A stretch of DNA of 50,867 nt from an uncultured Clostridia bacterium (GTDB taxonomy: Bacteria > Bacillota > Clostridia > Oscillospirales > QAMX01), in assembly GCA_944376195.1 (NCBI GenBank), contig CALWBW010000011.1, positions 1 through 50,867 on the forward strand, written 5' to 3'. The translations under genes and the position numbers were made by a program. Numbering within the stretch: the first letter of the stretch is position 1; each line of letters opens with the position of its first letter. The notes under the pieces are model-generated. The model was not told where the DNA came from, searched no databases, and saw nothing but the letters and a program-made list of their open reading frames with translations. Shown here piece after piece: positions 40,746 to 49,529 of the stretch.

Positions 40746-42425
40746 TTACGTAATCACACGTCCGATGGTATAACCGGTTTTAATGTCTTCAATTCCGGTA
40801 AGGATGGACTCAAAGTCGGAAATGCGGGAATAGATCCCCAGTTCCATGCCGTTTCGGATTACCGCAAAGGTACGCTCGCTCACCTTTGCAAACTCCAGCG
40901 TCGCATATGTGCCGTCCAGGAAATTAATTCGGAACGAATAGACAATTTCGCCCAGTTCCGCATCCTCCGGGAGCACATCGTAACTGTAAATCTGCAAAAT
41001 ACGCGTATACAGCATACGCCCGTTTTCCTCGGAAATTTCCGTGCCATCCAAATAGGCGATAAGGGAATCGTTTGTGACGTCCTGGAACTCCAATACGTGG
41101 CTCTCGCCATTCAATTCCATCTCTACGGATTCCACCGTATCGATCATGTAAGTCCACAGCGCCACATCCATCAAATTACTGTACGTCGTATTGATAAAGG
41201 CAAACGACGCAGAATCAAACGTATACACCGAGGTAATGCCGCTGATTCTGGCATAGACGGCGCCGTCCTCTGTGGTATTTCCCAGATAAATCCGCTTGCT
41301 GGTCTCGTCAGCGTTGAGGATCTCCACGAGGACCGGATCGTCTTCCTCCGAAAGGCCATATTTCGCCAAATCTTCCGGACGGTCCTCCACCACGCTCAAC
41401 GCGTTCAGCTCCGTCAAATAACTCAGGATATACTGTTCAAGATATACCGCATTACAGGCCGTATCGACAGGTTCCTTGATCTGGAACTCCGTTGCGAAAA
41501 TACCCTTTTCCTCTCGTTCCTCTTCCGTCTGGCGGCGTACAAGAAGCTCGCCGTCCGGCCGGACGATCCGGACGGAATCCACTTCCGACACCGCATCCGT
41601 ATAGGAGGTAATGGAAAGATTGCGGTAATACATGTCTTTATAAAGCAGGTACTCGGCATTATAGGAGCCTACCACATAGACCTTGTCTCCGCCCTCCAGC
41701 ATTCCATAGTATCCCGTGCCGACCGGCGCCTGATCGCCCAGGATCAGCACCGTCTGGTTGCCTTCCAGGTCGGTATAGGTCACACGCACAGAGGGCTCGT
41801 CCAAACCGTAAACGCTCAGATCCTCCGGCGCTTCCACTGCCGTGGTTGCGGAGGTAATGGTAGACGCGGCAGAAAGCAGGGAAGAAAATGCCGTAGAATT
41901 ATATTCATACTCCGTCTTGCCCGTCACGGTATAGGTCGTCTGCGTATAACCCGTATCGGCAATGGAGCGGCTGAGCGTCACCTCATAGGAGTACCCATCG
42001 GCAAACTCAAATGCCAGCGCCGCAATATCGCTGGAATCATACTGGACCAGATAATCATACTGGCCGCCTTCTTCTTCCTCTTCCACCACTTCTTCCTGCG
42101 GGAACAGCGTCACCACGCCAACATAGGCTAACGCCAGCACCAACGCCGCAGAAATCGCCCAGACCAAAGGCCGGAATTTTTTCGGGATGCCTCCGCTCTT
42201 TTTCTTTTTCTTATCCCATTTCCGCTCAACCGTAGTAGGTGCGGGTGCTTCCTCTTCCTCATAGACGGCAGGCGCCGCATCCAATTCTTCCTGGGATAGT
42301 TCCTCGCCCAAATCTTCGTCTTCCTGCGAAACTGGAGCCGGTTCGTCGCCGGGCAGAGACGTTTCCTCCGCCCGGACGTCTTTTTTCATAGTTTCTTCTT
42401 CCTGGTTCAAACGGTCCTTGTCCAT
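40746..42425 (-). CDS. DUF4340-domain membrane-anchored protein
   Basis: A 559-residue protein: an acidic, disordered cytosolic N-terminus (about 1-80, many Glu, Asp and Pro), a lysine-rich stop (KWDKKKKKSGG), one membrane segment (about 88-110, ALVLALAYVGVV), and a large outer region with the DUF4340 repeats (LSVYGLDEPSVRVTY, LAKYGLSEEDDPVLVEI and related blocks). DUF4340 proteins regularly follow Gld-like ABC transporter genes, but their job is unknown. The start shares its first base with the last base of the upstream stop (TAATG); AAGGAG lies nine bases before. Last gene of a four-gene operon. Confidence 0.88.
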   Translation of the reverse strand: MDKDRLNQEEETMKKDVRAEETSLPGDEPAPVSQEDEDLGEELSQEELDAAPAVYEEEEAPAPTTVERKWDKKKKKSGGIPKKFRPLVWAISAALVLALAYVGVVTLFPQEEVVEEEEEGGQYDYLVQYDSSDIAALAFEFADGYSYEVTLSRSIADTGYTQTTYTVTGKTEYEYNSTAFSSLLSAASTITSATTAVEAPEDLSVYGLDEPSVRVTYTDLEGNQTVLILGDQAPVGTGYYGMLEGGDKVYVVGSYNAEYLLYKDMYYRNLSITSYTDAVSEVDSVRIVRPDGELLVRRQTEEEREEKGIFATEFQIKEPVDTACNAVYLEQYILSYLTELNALSVVEDRPEDLAKYGLSEEDDPVLVEILNADETSKRIYLGNTTEDGAVYARISGITSVYTFDSASFAFINTTYSNLMDVALWTYMIDTVESVEMELNGESHVLEFQDVTNDSLIAYLDGTEISEENGRMLYTRILQIYSYDVLPEDAELGEIVYSFRINFLDGTYATLEFAKVSERTFAVIRNGMELGIYSRISDFESILTGIEDIKTGYTIGRVIT

Positions 42426-44041
42426 TACTTATGTCTCCTTCTCAGCCACACGACCAGACCAAGCGCCAGGATTATGACAGGGATCACAACGATCAGGATC
42501 CAGAAGATGACATTTGCCTGGGAAGACAGAATCGTCAGATTCTCACTGTAATAGTCGCGCGATTCAATCGTGAGAACGTTCGTCATCGGGTTGATATAGT
42601 CGATCGCTTCGACAAAGAACGCCTTGTTGGCCAACGCCGCAATCTCAAAGGTGGCGTCGGACGTCATATAAAGCGAGGACAGCACCAGAAGCTTACTCGT
42701 GGTCGAAACGCCGCCCACCGTGGTACCGTAACTCGTCAGAATGCCCAGTGCAAACGGGCCTTCCTCGTCGCCTTCCGCGAAGTCATAAGAATCAAACTGC
42801 GTATCGGCAGAATAGGCCTTGGCATAAGACGCGTCGGAGGACTGCAGGACAACCGTTGTCGTGCGGTAATCCTTATAATCCCAAAGCTGCTCAAGCACAC
42901 GGGCATTCGGCATCATAATGTACGTGGTGTCCGTGATATCAAGATCTTCGCAGACCGTATCATCCACGATGTCCGCCACGATGTTGACCGGGCTGTAAAG
43001 CGCACGCTGCGAATCTAAGACCATCTGGTCACGGATTCCGATGCCCCACTCTTCCAGCCATTCATTCAGGTTCGGCGTCTCCACAGACGTCACCGCCGTG
43101 AAAAGAATGATATTTCCGCCGGACTTCATATAGGCGTCGAGCTTATCAATTTCATAGGACGTATAGTCGGACGAGGGCATACCCACCACCACGATGGCGG
43201 CGTCATTCGGAATCTCATCAAACAGCAGGTTGCATTCATCGTAGCCATAGTTGGAGTTGGTGAATAAATCTGTAAAATCTCCGCCGTACTCTTCGTTATG
43301 TCCGGTAAGGAAGATGACCGTCGGCAGATCCTTCGACGTCACATACTGCACGGCTGTCGCAAGCGTCTGATCCGCGTCGATTCCGGAAACATACTGTGAC
43401 ATCTCATAGGTGGTATAGTCTAACGTCGTACTGAGCTGATAAAGATCCGCCAGTTTCAAAACCTTATAGCGCAAATCGGTTTCGATGATAAACGAACCGG
43501 ATGTAATTTCATCATCTGTCGCCGTATAGTTGTTCAAAAATGCCGGATTTTTGTAAATATCCACATAATCGATGCTGATCCGGTTATTAGACAGGGAACG
43601 GTACCGCTTCAGGAATTCATTTGCCACATTATAATAGGTGGAATTAATCACATCATCTTCGGAAAGCAAAATGTGAATGCGAACGTCCATGTCCAAATTT
43701 TCCAGCAGGATTTTCGTCGTGTCGCTGATTTCATAAACGCCGGTCGGGGTCATATCGGCCTTTAAGTAGAACCGGTCCGTCAAATAACTAACGCCCAGAT
43801 TCAACAGCACCATCACCGCCAAAAACGCCACGACAAGGCCGACAGAAATCGAACCATACGTCAATCTGCGGCGGGTCAGGACCGGCGCGTGATCGCCCGA
43901 CGGTTTTTTATTTTTGCGCGTTTTCTTTTTTAGCAGTTTCGAACGACGCTCGCGAATTTCTCCTGTGACATCCTGAACCGGAGCGGCCTCCGGTGTGGAT
44001 TCCACGGGCGCGTTGTTTTTCTCATTCATATTTTCGTTCAT
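42425..44041 (-). CDS. GldG-like ABC transporter auxiliary protein
   Basis: A 538-residue membrane protein of the GldG/ABC_transp_aux type. After a disordered N-terminus and a basic stretch (RRSKLLKKKTRKNKK) comes a membrane segment (about residue 65, VGLVVAFLAVMVLLNLGVSYL), then an extracytoplasmic domain with the family's IFLTGHNEEYGGDF and VVVGMPSSDYTSYEIDKLDAYMKSGGNIILFT-type Rossmann-like part, and a C-terminal membrane segment with a basic end (WLRRRHK). The start at 44041 has AAGGAGG eight bases upstream; an upstream frame to 44077 has none. In Bacteroidetes GldG pairs with GldA/GldF in gliding, but homologues are widespread in non-gliders. Confidence 0.88.
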   Translation of the reverse strand: MNENMNEKNNAPVESTPEAAPVQDVTGEIRERRSKLLKKKTRKNKKPSGDHAPVLTRRRLTYGSISVGLVVAFLAVMVLLNLGVSYLTDRFYLKADMTPTGVYEISDTTKILLENLDMDVRIHILLSEDDVINSTYYNVANEFLKRYRSLSNNRISIDYVDIYKNPAFLNNYTATDDEITSGSFIIETDLRYKVLKLADLYQLSTTLDYTTYEMSQYVSGIDADQTLATAVQYVTSKDLPTVIFLTGHNEEYGGDFTDLFTNSNYGYDECNLLFDEIPNDAAIVVVGMPSSDYTSYEIDKLDAYMKSGGNIILFTAVTSVETPNLNEWLEEWGIGIRDQMVLDSQRALYSPVNIVADIVDDTVCEDLDITDTTYIMMPNARVLEQLWDYKDYRTTTVVLQSSDASYAKAYSADTQFDSYDFAEGDEEGPFALGILTSYGTTVGGVSTTSKLLVLSSLYMTSDATFEIAALANKAFFVEAIDYINPMTNVLTIESRDYYSENLTILSSQANVIFWILIVVIPVIILALGLVVWLRRRHK

Positions 44042-44054
44042 CGTGTTTTCCTCC

Positions 44055-44759
44055 TTACGCCCAACGCTTCTTCTCAATCACGCGCGCGGTCAGGAACAAA
44101 AATACGACCGATACGCTGAGATAATAAACGATATCCGCAAGTGAGAAAACGCCGGCTGTAAAGCTGGAATACCGGCTGAAAACGCTCAGCCAGTTCAAAA
44201 CGGCGGAAACCACGACATTATCCACGGCGGAAGCAATGGAGCTGAACATGAAAAGCGCCAGCATCGCAACAAAGCTGAAAATTGCAGCAATAATCTGGCT
44301 CTCCGTCAGGGAGGAGATGAAAAGTCCTACGGAAACCAGGCAGCCGATCAAAAGGAACATCGCCACATAGTTACCCACAATATCAAAAACAGCGGGATCG
44401 CCAAACATCGTGACAATGAGCGGCCAAATCAGCGTGCAGGCCAGCGCGATGACAAATACCATCATAGCGGCCAGATATTTTCCCAGTACTATGTCGATCA
44501 CACGGACCGGCGCAGTCAACAGCATTTGATCCGTGCGCTGCTTCATTTCCTCGCTCATCAGACGCATGGTTACCAGCGGGATTAAGAACACCAGGATGAG
44601 CAGCATGCTGGAAAAAACATAGGACAGCGAGCTTGCGCCGCCGGAAACATTATACCCAAAGAAGAAATAATTGGAGACCAGCAGGAACACTGCCAAGAAG
44701 ACGTAACCGATCGGGGAAGTGAAGAAACTCCTCAGATCACGCTTCATAATCGCAATCAT
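44055..44759 (-). CDS. ABC-2 type (GldF-like) transporter permease
   Basis: A 234-residue permease with six membrane segments, starting MIAIMKRDLRSFFTSPIGYVFLAVF, the standard GldF/ABC-2 beginning. The conserved PLVTMRLMSEEMKQRTDQMLLTAPV loop (about 60-85) lies between segments 2 and 3. It forms the membrane channel with the ATPase upstream. Its start overlaps the ATPase stop by four bases (ATGA), and it is followed by the GldG-like gene. Confidence 0.92.
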   Translation of the reverse strand: MIAIMKRDLRSFFTSPIGYVFLAVFLLVSNYFFFGYNVSGGASSLSYVFSSMLLILVFLIPLVTMRLMSEEMKQRTDQMLLTAPVRVIDIVLGKYLAAMMVFVIALACTLIWPLIVTMFGDPAVFDIVGNYVAMFLLIGCLVSVGLFISSLTESQIIAAIFSFVAMLALFMFSSIASAVDNVVVSAVLNWLSVFSRYSSFTAGVFSLADIVYYLSVSVVFLFLTARVIEKKRWA

Positions 44760-45730
44760 TTCGCCACCTTCTTTCTGGCGCCGCGGGAAGCCGTATCCTC
44801 TTCCACAGTCAGGCGCAGGAATATATCTTCAAGACTCATATCAAGCGGCTGCAGCGAGAGAATCGGATATCCCGCCTTCGCCAGCGCAAAGAACATCGGT
44901 TTACGGATGTCCACATTCGGATCGGACTCAATGACGAAGTTCGCGGTGCCGTCTTCGTTGTCGCGGCGCAGCGCTACGGACGTCATGCCGTCCACGCTTC
45001 TGAGGACCGACATCACGCTTGACTGCGGCCCGGCAATCTGGACGTTCATCTTGTGCTCGCCGGAAATATTCGCGCTGAGTTTTTCCGGCGTATCGTTTGC
45101 CACAATGGTCCCGTTATTGATAACCAGCACCCGTTCGCAGATGGCCTGTACCTCGGAAAGGATGTGGCTGGAGAGCACCACCGTGCGCTGACGCCCCAAT
45201 TCCTTGATGACATTCCGGATTTCAATGATCTGGATGGGGTCGAGGCCGACGGTCGGTTCGTCCAAAATCAACGTATCCGGATCGCCGATCAGCGCCATGG
45301 CCAGCCCGACGCGCTGTTTATATCCTTTCGACAGATTCTTGATCACGCGGCCCTTCACATGCGTGATCGAAACGTTTTCACAGATTTCGGCAATGTGCTT
45401 GCGCTTGGACGAGCTTTTCACGCCCTTGAGTTCCGCCGCGAAATTAAGATACTCCTCCACGGTCATGTCAAGGTAGAGGGGCGGTTGCTCGGGCATGTAG
45501 CCGATATGCCGTTTTGCCTCAATCGGATCGTCCAGAATATCCATGCCGTCAATCTTCGCAGTCCCGGACGTCGCGGAGAGATATCCCGTCAGGATATTCA
45601 TCGTCGTAGACTTTCCGGCGCCGTTCGGCCCAAGGAACCCGACTACTTCTCCACTTGAAATGGTGAAGTTGAGGTCCTCGACGGCTTTTTTATTGCCGTA
45701 GTACTTTGTAAGGCCGCTGACTTCAATCAT
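44756..45730 (-). CDS. ABC transporter ATP-binding protein (GldA-like)
   Basis: A 324-residue ATPase. Walker A GPNGAGKST at about 34-42, Q-loop region YMPEQPPLYLDMTV near 93, signature LSKGYKQR near 134, Walker B LILDEP near 154 and H-loop SSHIL. It has the extra C-terminal DUF4162-like region of exporters whose permease is ABC-2 type. First gene of the operon with the permease, GldG-like and DUF4340 proteins. No clean promoter was identified; TAAAAT at the end of an inverted repeat upstream is a candidate -10. Confidence 0.94.
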   Translation of the reverse strand: MIEVSGLTKYYGNKKAVEDLNFTISSGEVVGFLGPNGAGKSTTMNILTGYLSATSGTAKIDGMDILDDPIEAKRHIGYMPEQPPLYLDMTVEEYLNFAAELKGVKSSSKRKHIAEICENVSITHVKGRVIKNLSKGYKQRVGLAMALIGDPDTLILDEPTVGLDPIQIIEIRNVIKELGRQRTVVLSSHILSEVQAICERVLVINNGTIVANDTPEKLSANISGEHKMNVQIAGPQSSVMSVLRSVDGMTSVALRRDNEDGTANFVIESDPNVDIRKPMFFALAKAGYPILSLQPLDMSLEDIFLRLTVEEDTASRGARKKVAK

Positions 45731-45812
45731 TTGTTCTTATACCTCCCAGCATCATGGACGGCGCACCGCGTCGTTCCATGCAGACTCCTATTCAGCGTTT
45801 TGCAGTTCATTT

Positions 45813-45840
45813 TAACACAAAGATAATACTTTTTGTGTTA
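45813..45840. repeat. Inverted repeat upstream of the ABC operon
   Basis: TAACACAAA (45813-45821) and TTTGTGTTA (45832-45840) are perfect nine-base arms around a ten-base spacer, about 80 bases before the ATPase start. On the minus strand it overlaps a TTAAAAT candidate -10, so it may be an operator. It does not match the boxes for Rex, NrdR or GlnR that I know. Confidence 0.6.
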
Positions 45841-45908
45841 CCGATATGTTAATCTTCACGGAAATTTTCCTTTTTCTGTCGAGAAAACGGCGACCCGGCC
45901 GTTCGGTT

Positions 45909-46682
45909 TCACGGAATACGATAAAAACGACGGGCATTTTCGCAGGTGAGTCGGTAGATTTCCTCCGGTGTTTTACCGCGCAAGGCGGCAATTTTCGCCC
46001 CCGTATACAGAAGGCGCGTGGAATCGCAGCGCCGTCCCCGGTATGGTTCCGGGGAAAGATAGGGACAATCCGTTTCGATAAGAATTCGGTCCTCCGGCGC
46101 GTCGGCGGCGACAGCCGCCGTTTTTTTCGCGTTTTGAAACGTCACAACGCCGGTAAATCCCAGGTACCATCCCAGCGCCACCAGTTCCCGTGCCGTTTCA
46201 ACGGACCCGGAAAAACAGTGGAAGACCCCGCGCACATCCGGAAACTCGCGCACGATGGCAAGGCTTTCGCCGTGCGCATCGCGGTCGTGGATGGAAACCG
46301 GCAGGCCGAGCGCCTGCGCAAGGCGCATCTGGGCGCGAAATGCGTCGCGCTGGATGTCGCGCGGCGGCGTATCATAGTGATAATCCAGCCCGATTTCCCC
46401 AATTGCCACAACCTTGGGCTGTGCGGCCAGCCGCCGCAATTCTGAAAGCGCCTCCGGCGTACATGCCTCCGCATTACCGGGGTGGATTCCCACCCCGGCA
46501 TACAGATAGTCATATCGCTGCGCCAGCGCCACCGCCCGGCGCGAACTCTCCAGGTCGCACCCCACATTCACCACATACCGCACACCGTCTGAGGGCAGCC
46601 GGGCAAGCAATTCCTCCCGGTCCGCGTCAAACGCCGCGTCGTCATAGTGCGCATGGGTATCGAAAAGTAGCCGTTCGTTCAT
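45909..46682 (-). CDS. tatD: TatD-family metal-dependent DNase
   Basis: A 257-residue TIM-barrel hydrolase with the metal-binding motif FDTHAHYDD at about 7-15, GIHPGN, GEIGLDYHYD, and the downstream HDRDAH, HCFSG and ETDCPYLSPEPYRG motifs. TatD proteins are magnesium-dependent nucleases with repair roles. The start at 46682 overlaps the metG stop as ATGA, so it is coupled; an upstream in-frame ATG at 46745 lies inside metG. The metG-tatD order is widespread in Firmicutes; rnmV and ksgA, which often follow, are absent here. Confidence 0.95.
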   Translation of the reverse strand: MNERLLFDTHAHYDDAAFDADREELLARLPSDGVRYVVNVGCDLESSRRAVALAQRYDYLYAGVGIHPGNAEACTPEALSELRRLAAQPKVVAIGEIGLDYHYDTPPRDIQRDAFRAQMRLAQALGLPVSIHDRDAHGESLAIVREFPDVRGVFHCFSGSVETARELVALGWYLGFTGVVTFQNAKKTAAVAADAPEDRILIETDCPYLSPEPYRGRRCDSTRLLYTGAKIAALRGKTPEEIYRLTCENARRFYRIP

Positions 46683-48634
46683 CGGACTCTGGAGCCCTCC
46701 GGCACGCTGTCGTCCACAAAGACGACCTTCGCCGCGTCCCCGCAATCGGCAGAGAGAATCATTCCCTCGCTCATGATGCCGCGGATTTTGCGCGGCGCGA
46801 GATTGCAGACCACCTGCACCTTCTTCCCAATCAGTTCCTCAGGGCTGTACCACTCCGCAATACCGGAGAGGATGGTGCGTTCCCGTTCTCCGTCAAAGAG
46901 TGTGAACTGCAGCAGTTTGTCCGCCTTTTTCACACGCTCGCAGGAGAGGATTTTGCAGACACGGATTTCCGCCGTCATAAAATCGTCATAACTGATATCG
47001 GGCAGATGCGCAATCGCGGGCTTTTCCGATTCTTCAGAGGCTTCCGCCGCCTGCTGTGCCCTGGTGATCGCATCCAGTTCCGCGAGTTCCTTTTCAATAT
47101 CAATACGCGGGAAGAGCGTTTCGCCCTTCTGCACTTCCGCATCCACAGGCAGCACGCCGAACACCGCAGCATTTTCCCACGTTGCAAGTTCCGGCGCCGC
47201 ACCGATCTGCGCGAAAATCTTTTCGCAGCTTGCCGGGATCACCGGCAGAAGCAGCGTTGCGCACAGGCGTACCGTTTCAAGAAGATTGTACATCACCGTT
47301 GCCAGACGCGCGCGCTTTGCCTCGTCCTTGGCAAGGATCCAGGGCGCCGTCTCATCAATATATTTATTCGCGCGGGAAATCACGCGGAACACCTCCGCAA
47401 TGGCGTTCTGCGGCGCAAAATGCTCCATATTCTGCTCATAGACATCCCGCAGGGCGCGCGCCATAGAGATCAGTTCCTCATCCAGCGCATCCGCCTCGCG
47501 CGTCGCCGGGAGACGGCCGCCGAAATATTTCTGCACCATCGCCACCGTTCGGGAGACTAAGTTGCCAAGGTCGTTGGCGAGGTCGGAGTTGATGCGGGAA
47601 AAGAGCGCTTCATTCGTAAAATTGCCGTCGGAGCCCAGCGGCACGTCGCGCAGCAGGAAGAACCGCAGCGCGTCCACGCCGTAGCGCTCGGAGAGCAGGT
47701 ACGGGTCCACCACATTGCCTCGGGATTTGGACATCTTCTCGCCGTTGAAATTCAGCCAGCCGTGGCCGAATACCTTTTTCGGCAGCGGCATATTCATGCT
47801 CATCAGCATGGCCGGCCAGATGATGGAGTGGAACCGGACAATCTCCTTGCCGACAAAGTGCAAGTCGGCGGGCCAGTATTTTTCGTAGTCATGATACCGG
47901 TCGTTATAAAGACCAAGCGCGGTGGTATAGTTAAAAAGCGCGTCCACCCAGACATAGACGACGTGGCCGGGATCGAAGTCGACCGGCACGCCCCAGGTAA
48001 AGCTCGTACGCGAGACGCACAGGTCCTCAAGCCCGGGATCGATGAAGTTGCGCACCATTTCGTTGACGCGGGAGGCGGGCTCCAAGAAATCCGTCGTGGT
48101 CAGCAATTCGCGCACGCGGTCGGCATACTTCGAAAGACGGAAGAAGTACGCCTCTTCCTCAGCGGGCTGTACCTCGCGGCCGCAGTCCGGGCACTTTCCG
48201 TCCACAAGCTGGCTCTCCGTCCAGAAGGACTCGCACGGCGTGCAGTAAAGGCCCTTATAGGCGCCCTTATAAATGTCGCCGTTTTCATACATCTTGCGGA
48301 AAATCTTCTGAATCGCCGCGACGTGGTAATCGTCCGTCGTACGGATAAAGCGGTCGTTTGAAATATTCATCAGCCGCCACAGGTCCGTCACGCCGTGCTC
48401 GCCCTCGACAATCTGATCGACGTATTCCTTCGGCGTCACGCCCGCCGCCTTTGCTTTTTCCTCGATTTTCTGTCCATGCTCGTCCGTCCCGGTTAAAAAC
48501 ATGACGTCATAGCCCTGCAGCCTTTTATAACGCGCATAAGCGTCCGTCAGAACGGTACAGTAGGCATGGCCGATGTGCAGTTTTGCCGAAGGGTAATAAA
48601 TCGGCGTGGTAATATAATATGTTCCCTTACTCAT
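46679..48634 (-). CDS. metG: Methionyl-tRNA synthetase
   Basis: Charges tRNA-Met. The 651-residue class I enzyme has HIGH as HIGH (residues 20-23, KLHIGHAY), the zinc-knuckle cysteines CTPCESFW and CPDCGREV (about 128-148), KMSKSRGNVVDP (about 299-310) for ATP, an anticodon-binding helical domain and a C-terminal tRNA-binding (EMAP/OB) domain (about 552-651, TAEIRVCKILSCERV). The start at 48634 has GAGAGG about ten bases upstream; an in-frame extension to 48799 would add 55 Cys- and Arg-rich residues not found in the family, so it is rejected. tatD overlaps its stop. Confidence 0.96.
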   Translation of the reverse strand: MSKGTYYITTPIYYPSAKLHIGHAYCTVLTDAYARYKRLQGYDVMFLTGTDEHGQKIEEKAKAAGVTPKEYVDQIVEGEHGVTDLWRLMNISNDRFIRTTDDYHVAAIQKIFRKMYENGDIYKGAYKGLYCTPCESFWTESQLVDGKCPDCGREVQPAEEEAYFFRLSKYADRVRELLTTTDFLEPASRVNEMVRNFIDPGLEDLCVSRTSFTWGVPVDFDPGHVVYVWVDALFNYTTALGLYNDRYHDYEKYWPADLHFVGKEIVRFHSIIWPAMLMSMNMPLPKKVFGHGWLNFNGEKMSKSRGNVVDPYLLSERYGVDALRFFLLRDVPLGSDGNFTNEALFSRINSDLANDLGNLVSRTVAMVQKYFGGRLPATREADALDEELISMARALRDVYEQNMEHFAPQNAIAEVFRVISRANKYIDETAPWILAKDEAKRARLATVMYNLLETVRLCATLLLPVIPASCEKIFAQIGAAPELATWENAAVFGVLPVDAEVQKGETLFPRIDIEKELAELDAITRAQQAAEASEESEKPAIAHLPDISYDDFMTAEIRVCKILSCERVKKADKLLQFTLFDGERERTILSGIAEWYSPEELIGKKVQVVCNLAPRKIRGIMSEGMILSADCGDAAKVVFVDDSVPEGSRVR

Positions 48635-48835
48635 ATAGCAGAAACCTCTCTCCTGTCGTTTCAAAATCATCGGTCTTAGCGGCCGCCGTCCGCCGCAGGA
48701 TCTGCGCGGCGGGACCCGGCCGCCGGCACATTCGCCGCATCCGGCCGCAAACACACAGAAAAACGCACGCTGTCCACATACCGCCCACATCCTTTCCAAC
48801 TCTTTCCTGAATTTTATGATAGCTCAAGTTATCAT
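48635..48835 (-). promoter_or_regulatory. Structured GC-rich leader of metG with an upstream palindrome
   Basis: The roughly 170 bases before metG are very GC-rich and can pair with themselves (for example GGCGGCCGGG against CCGGCCGCC-type segments around 48690-48730). ATGATAGC-TCAA-GTTATCAT (48816-48835; one mismatch) sits near a TAAAAT-like -10. No T-box AGGGTGGNACCGCG box, SAM riboswitch or terminator T-run was seen, so the role is open. Includes most of the 373-base gap before the PH-domain gene. Confidence 0.4.
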
Positions 48836-48889
48836 ATCTCATTTTCCCGCTTTTTTCAAGCCCCGCCCGGCCTTTTCCCGAATCAAAGA

Positions 48890-48918
48890 TTGAATTTCCC
48901 GGTCATTTATGGTAAAAT
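48890..48918 (+). promoter_or_regulatory. Promoter of the PH-domain gene
   Basis: TTGAAT (48890-48895), 17 bases, TAAAAT (48913-48918), with the transcript running about 80 bases to the start codon. Confidence 0.75.
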
Positions 48919-49007
48919 GAAAAAAAGTTTTGACATGCCGGCAAAGCCGTTTCCTCCGGTGCGGTTTCCGCCGTTTTTTCAAATCATCCTGAAGGGAGCG
49001 AAGTTTT

Positions 49008-49433
49008 TTGCAATATCATTCCGCCAAAAGCCCCGGCATGATGGCGCTTTTTGCACTGTTTCTCTTCATTCTGGCAGCAGCCGTCGTCCTGTCACTCCTC
49101 TTCTTGTCCGGCGCCATGCGTTTCGTCGTCGCCGCCATCGACGCCATTCTGGCCGCTTTGCTCATCTGGGTGCTGTGTGCCACGTCCTATACGTTTGAAC
49201 AGGACGCCCTTATTTTAAGGTGCGGCCCGCTGCGCGAGGCGTATGCCTATGCCGATTTAAAAACCGTTGTGCGCACGCGCGGATACGGGTTTATGATGGC
49301 GCTGGCGTTTGACCGGCTTGAGTTAAATCCCGGTCTCAACCCGGAGCGTGGAAAAATCGTCCTTTCTCCGGAGCGCGAGGATGATTTCTTAGCGGAGCTT
49401 GCCCGGCGCTGTCCGGGGATTCAGATCCGATAA
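49008..49433 (+). CDS. Membrane-anchored bacterial PH-domain protein
   Basis: About 141 residues with two N-terminal membrane segments (LFALFLFILAAAVVLSLLFL and FVVAAIDAILAALLIWVLC, about 13-57) and a C-terminal bacterial pleckstrin-homology-type domain (TYTFEQDALILRCGPLREAY start, end KIVLSPEREDDFLAELARRCP). This bPH family has unknown function. The best start is TTG at 49008, nine bases after AAGGGAG; the internal ATGs at 49038/49041 lack a site. Probably monocistronic or read with the SDR gene 96 bases downstream. Confidence 0.8.
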   Translation: MQYHSAKSPGMMALFALFLFILAAAVVLSLLFLSGAMRFVVAAIDAILAALLIWVLCATSYTFEQDALILRCGPLREAYAYADLKTVVRTRGYGFMMALAFDRLELNPGLNPERGKIVLSPEREDDFLAELARRCPGIQIR

Positions 49434-49529
49434 TCCCGATTTTTTACTCGTCCGTTTTTTTGGGAATACATGCAGTATACACAAAAACGCGCCGGGACAT
49501 CCCCGCGCGTAAAAAAAAGGAGGAGCATC

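Noticed and set aside
46682..46745. Upstream in-frame start for tatD
   Set aside because: It would put 21 unrelated residues before the conserved N-terminal FDTHAH motif and lies inside metG; the ATGA overlap start is typical.
48635..48799. N-terminal extension of MetG by 55 residues
   Set aside because: Cys/Arg-rich, no match to the family start, and the ATG at 48634 has a ribosome site.
48635..48800. T-box or SAM riboswitch upstream of metG
   Set aside because: No AGGGTGGNACCGCG box, no SAM-riboswitch core and no terminator with T-run could be found by eye.
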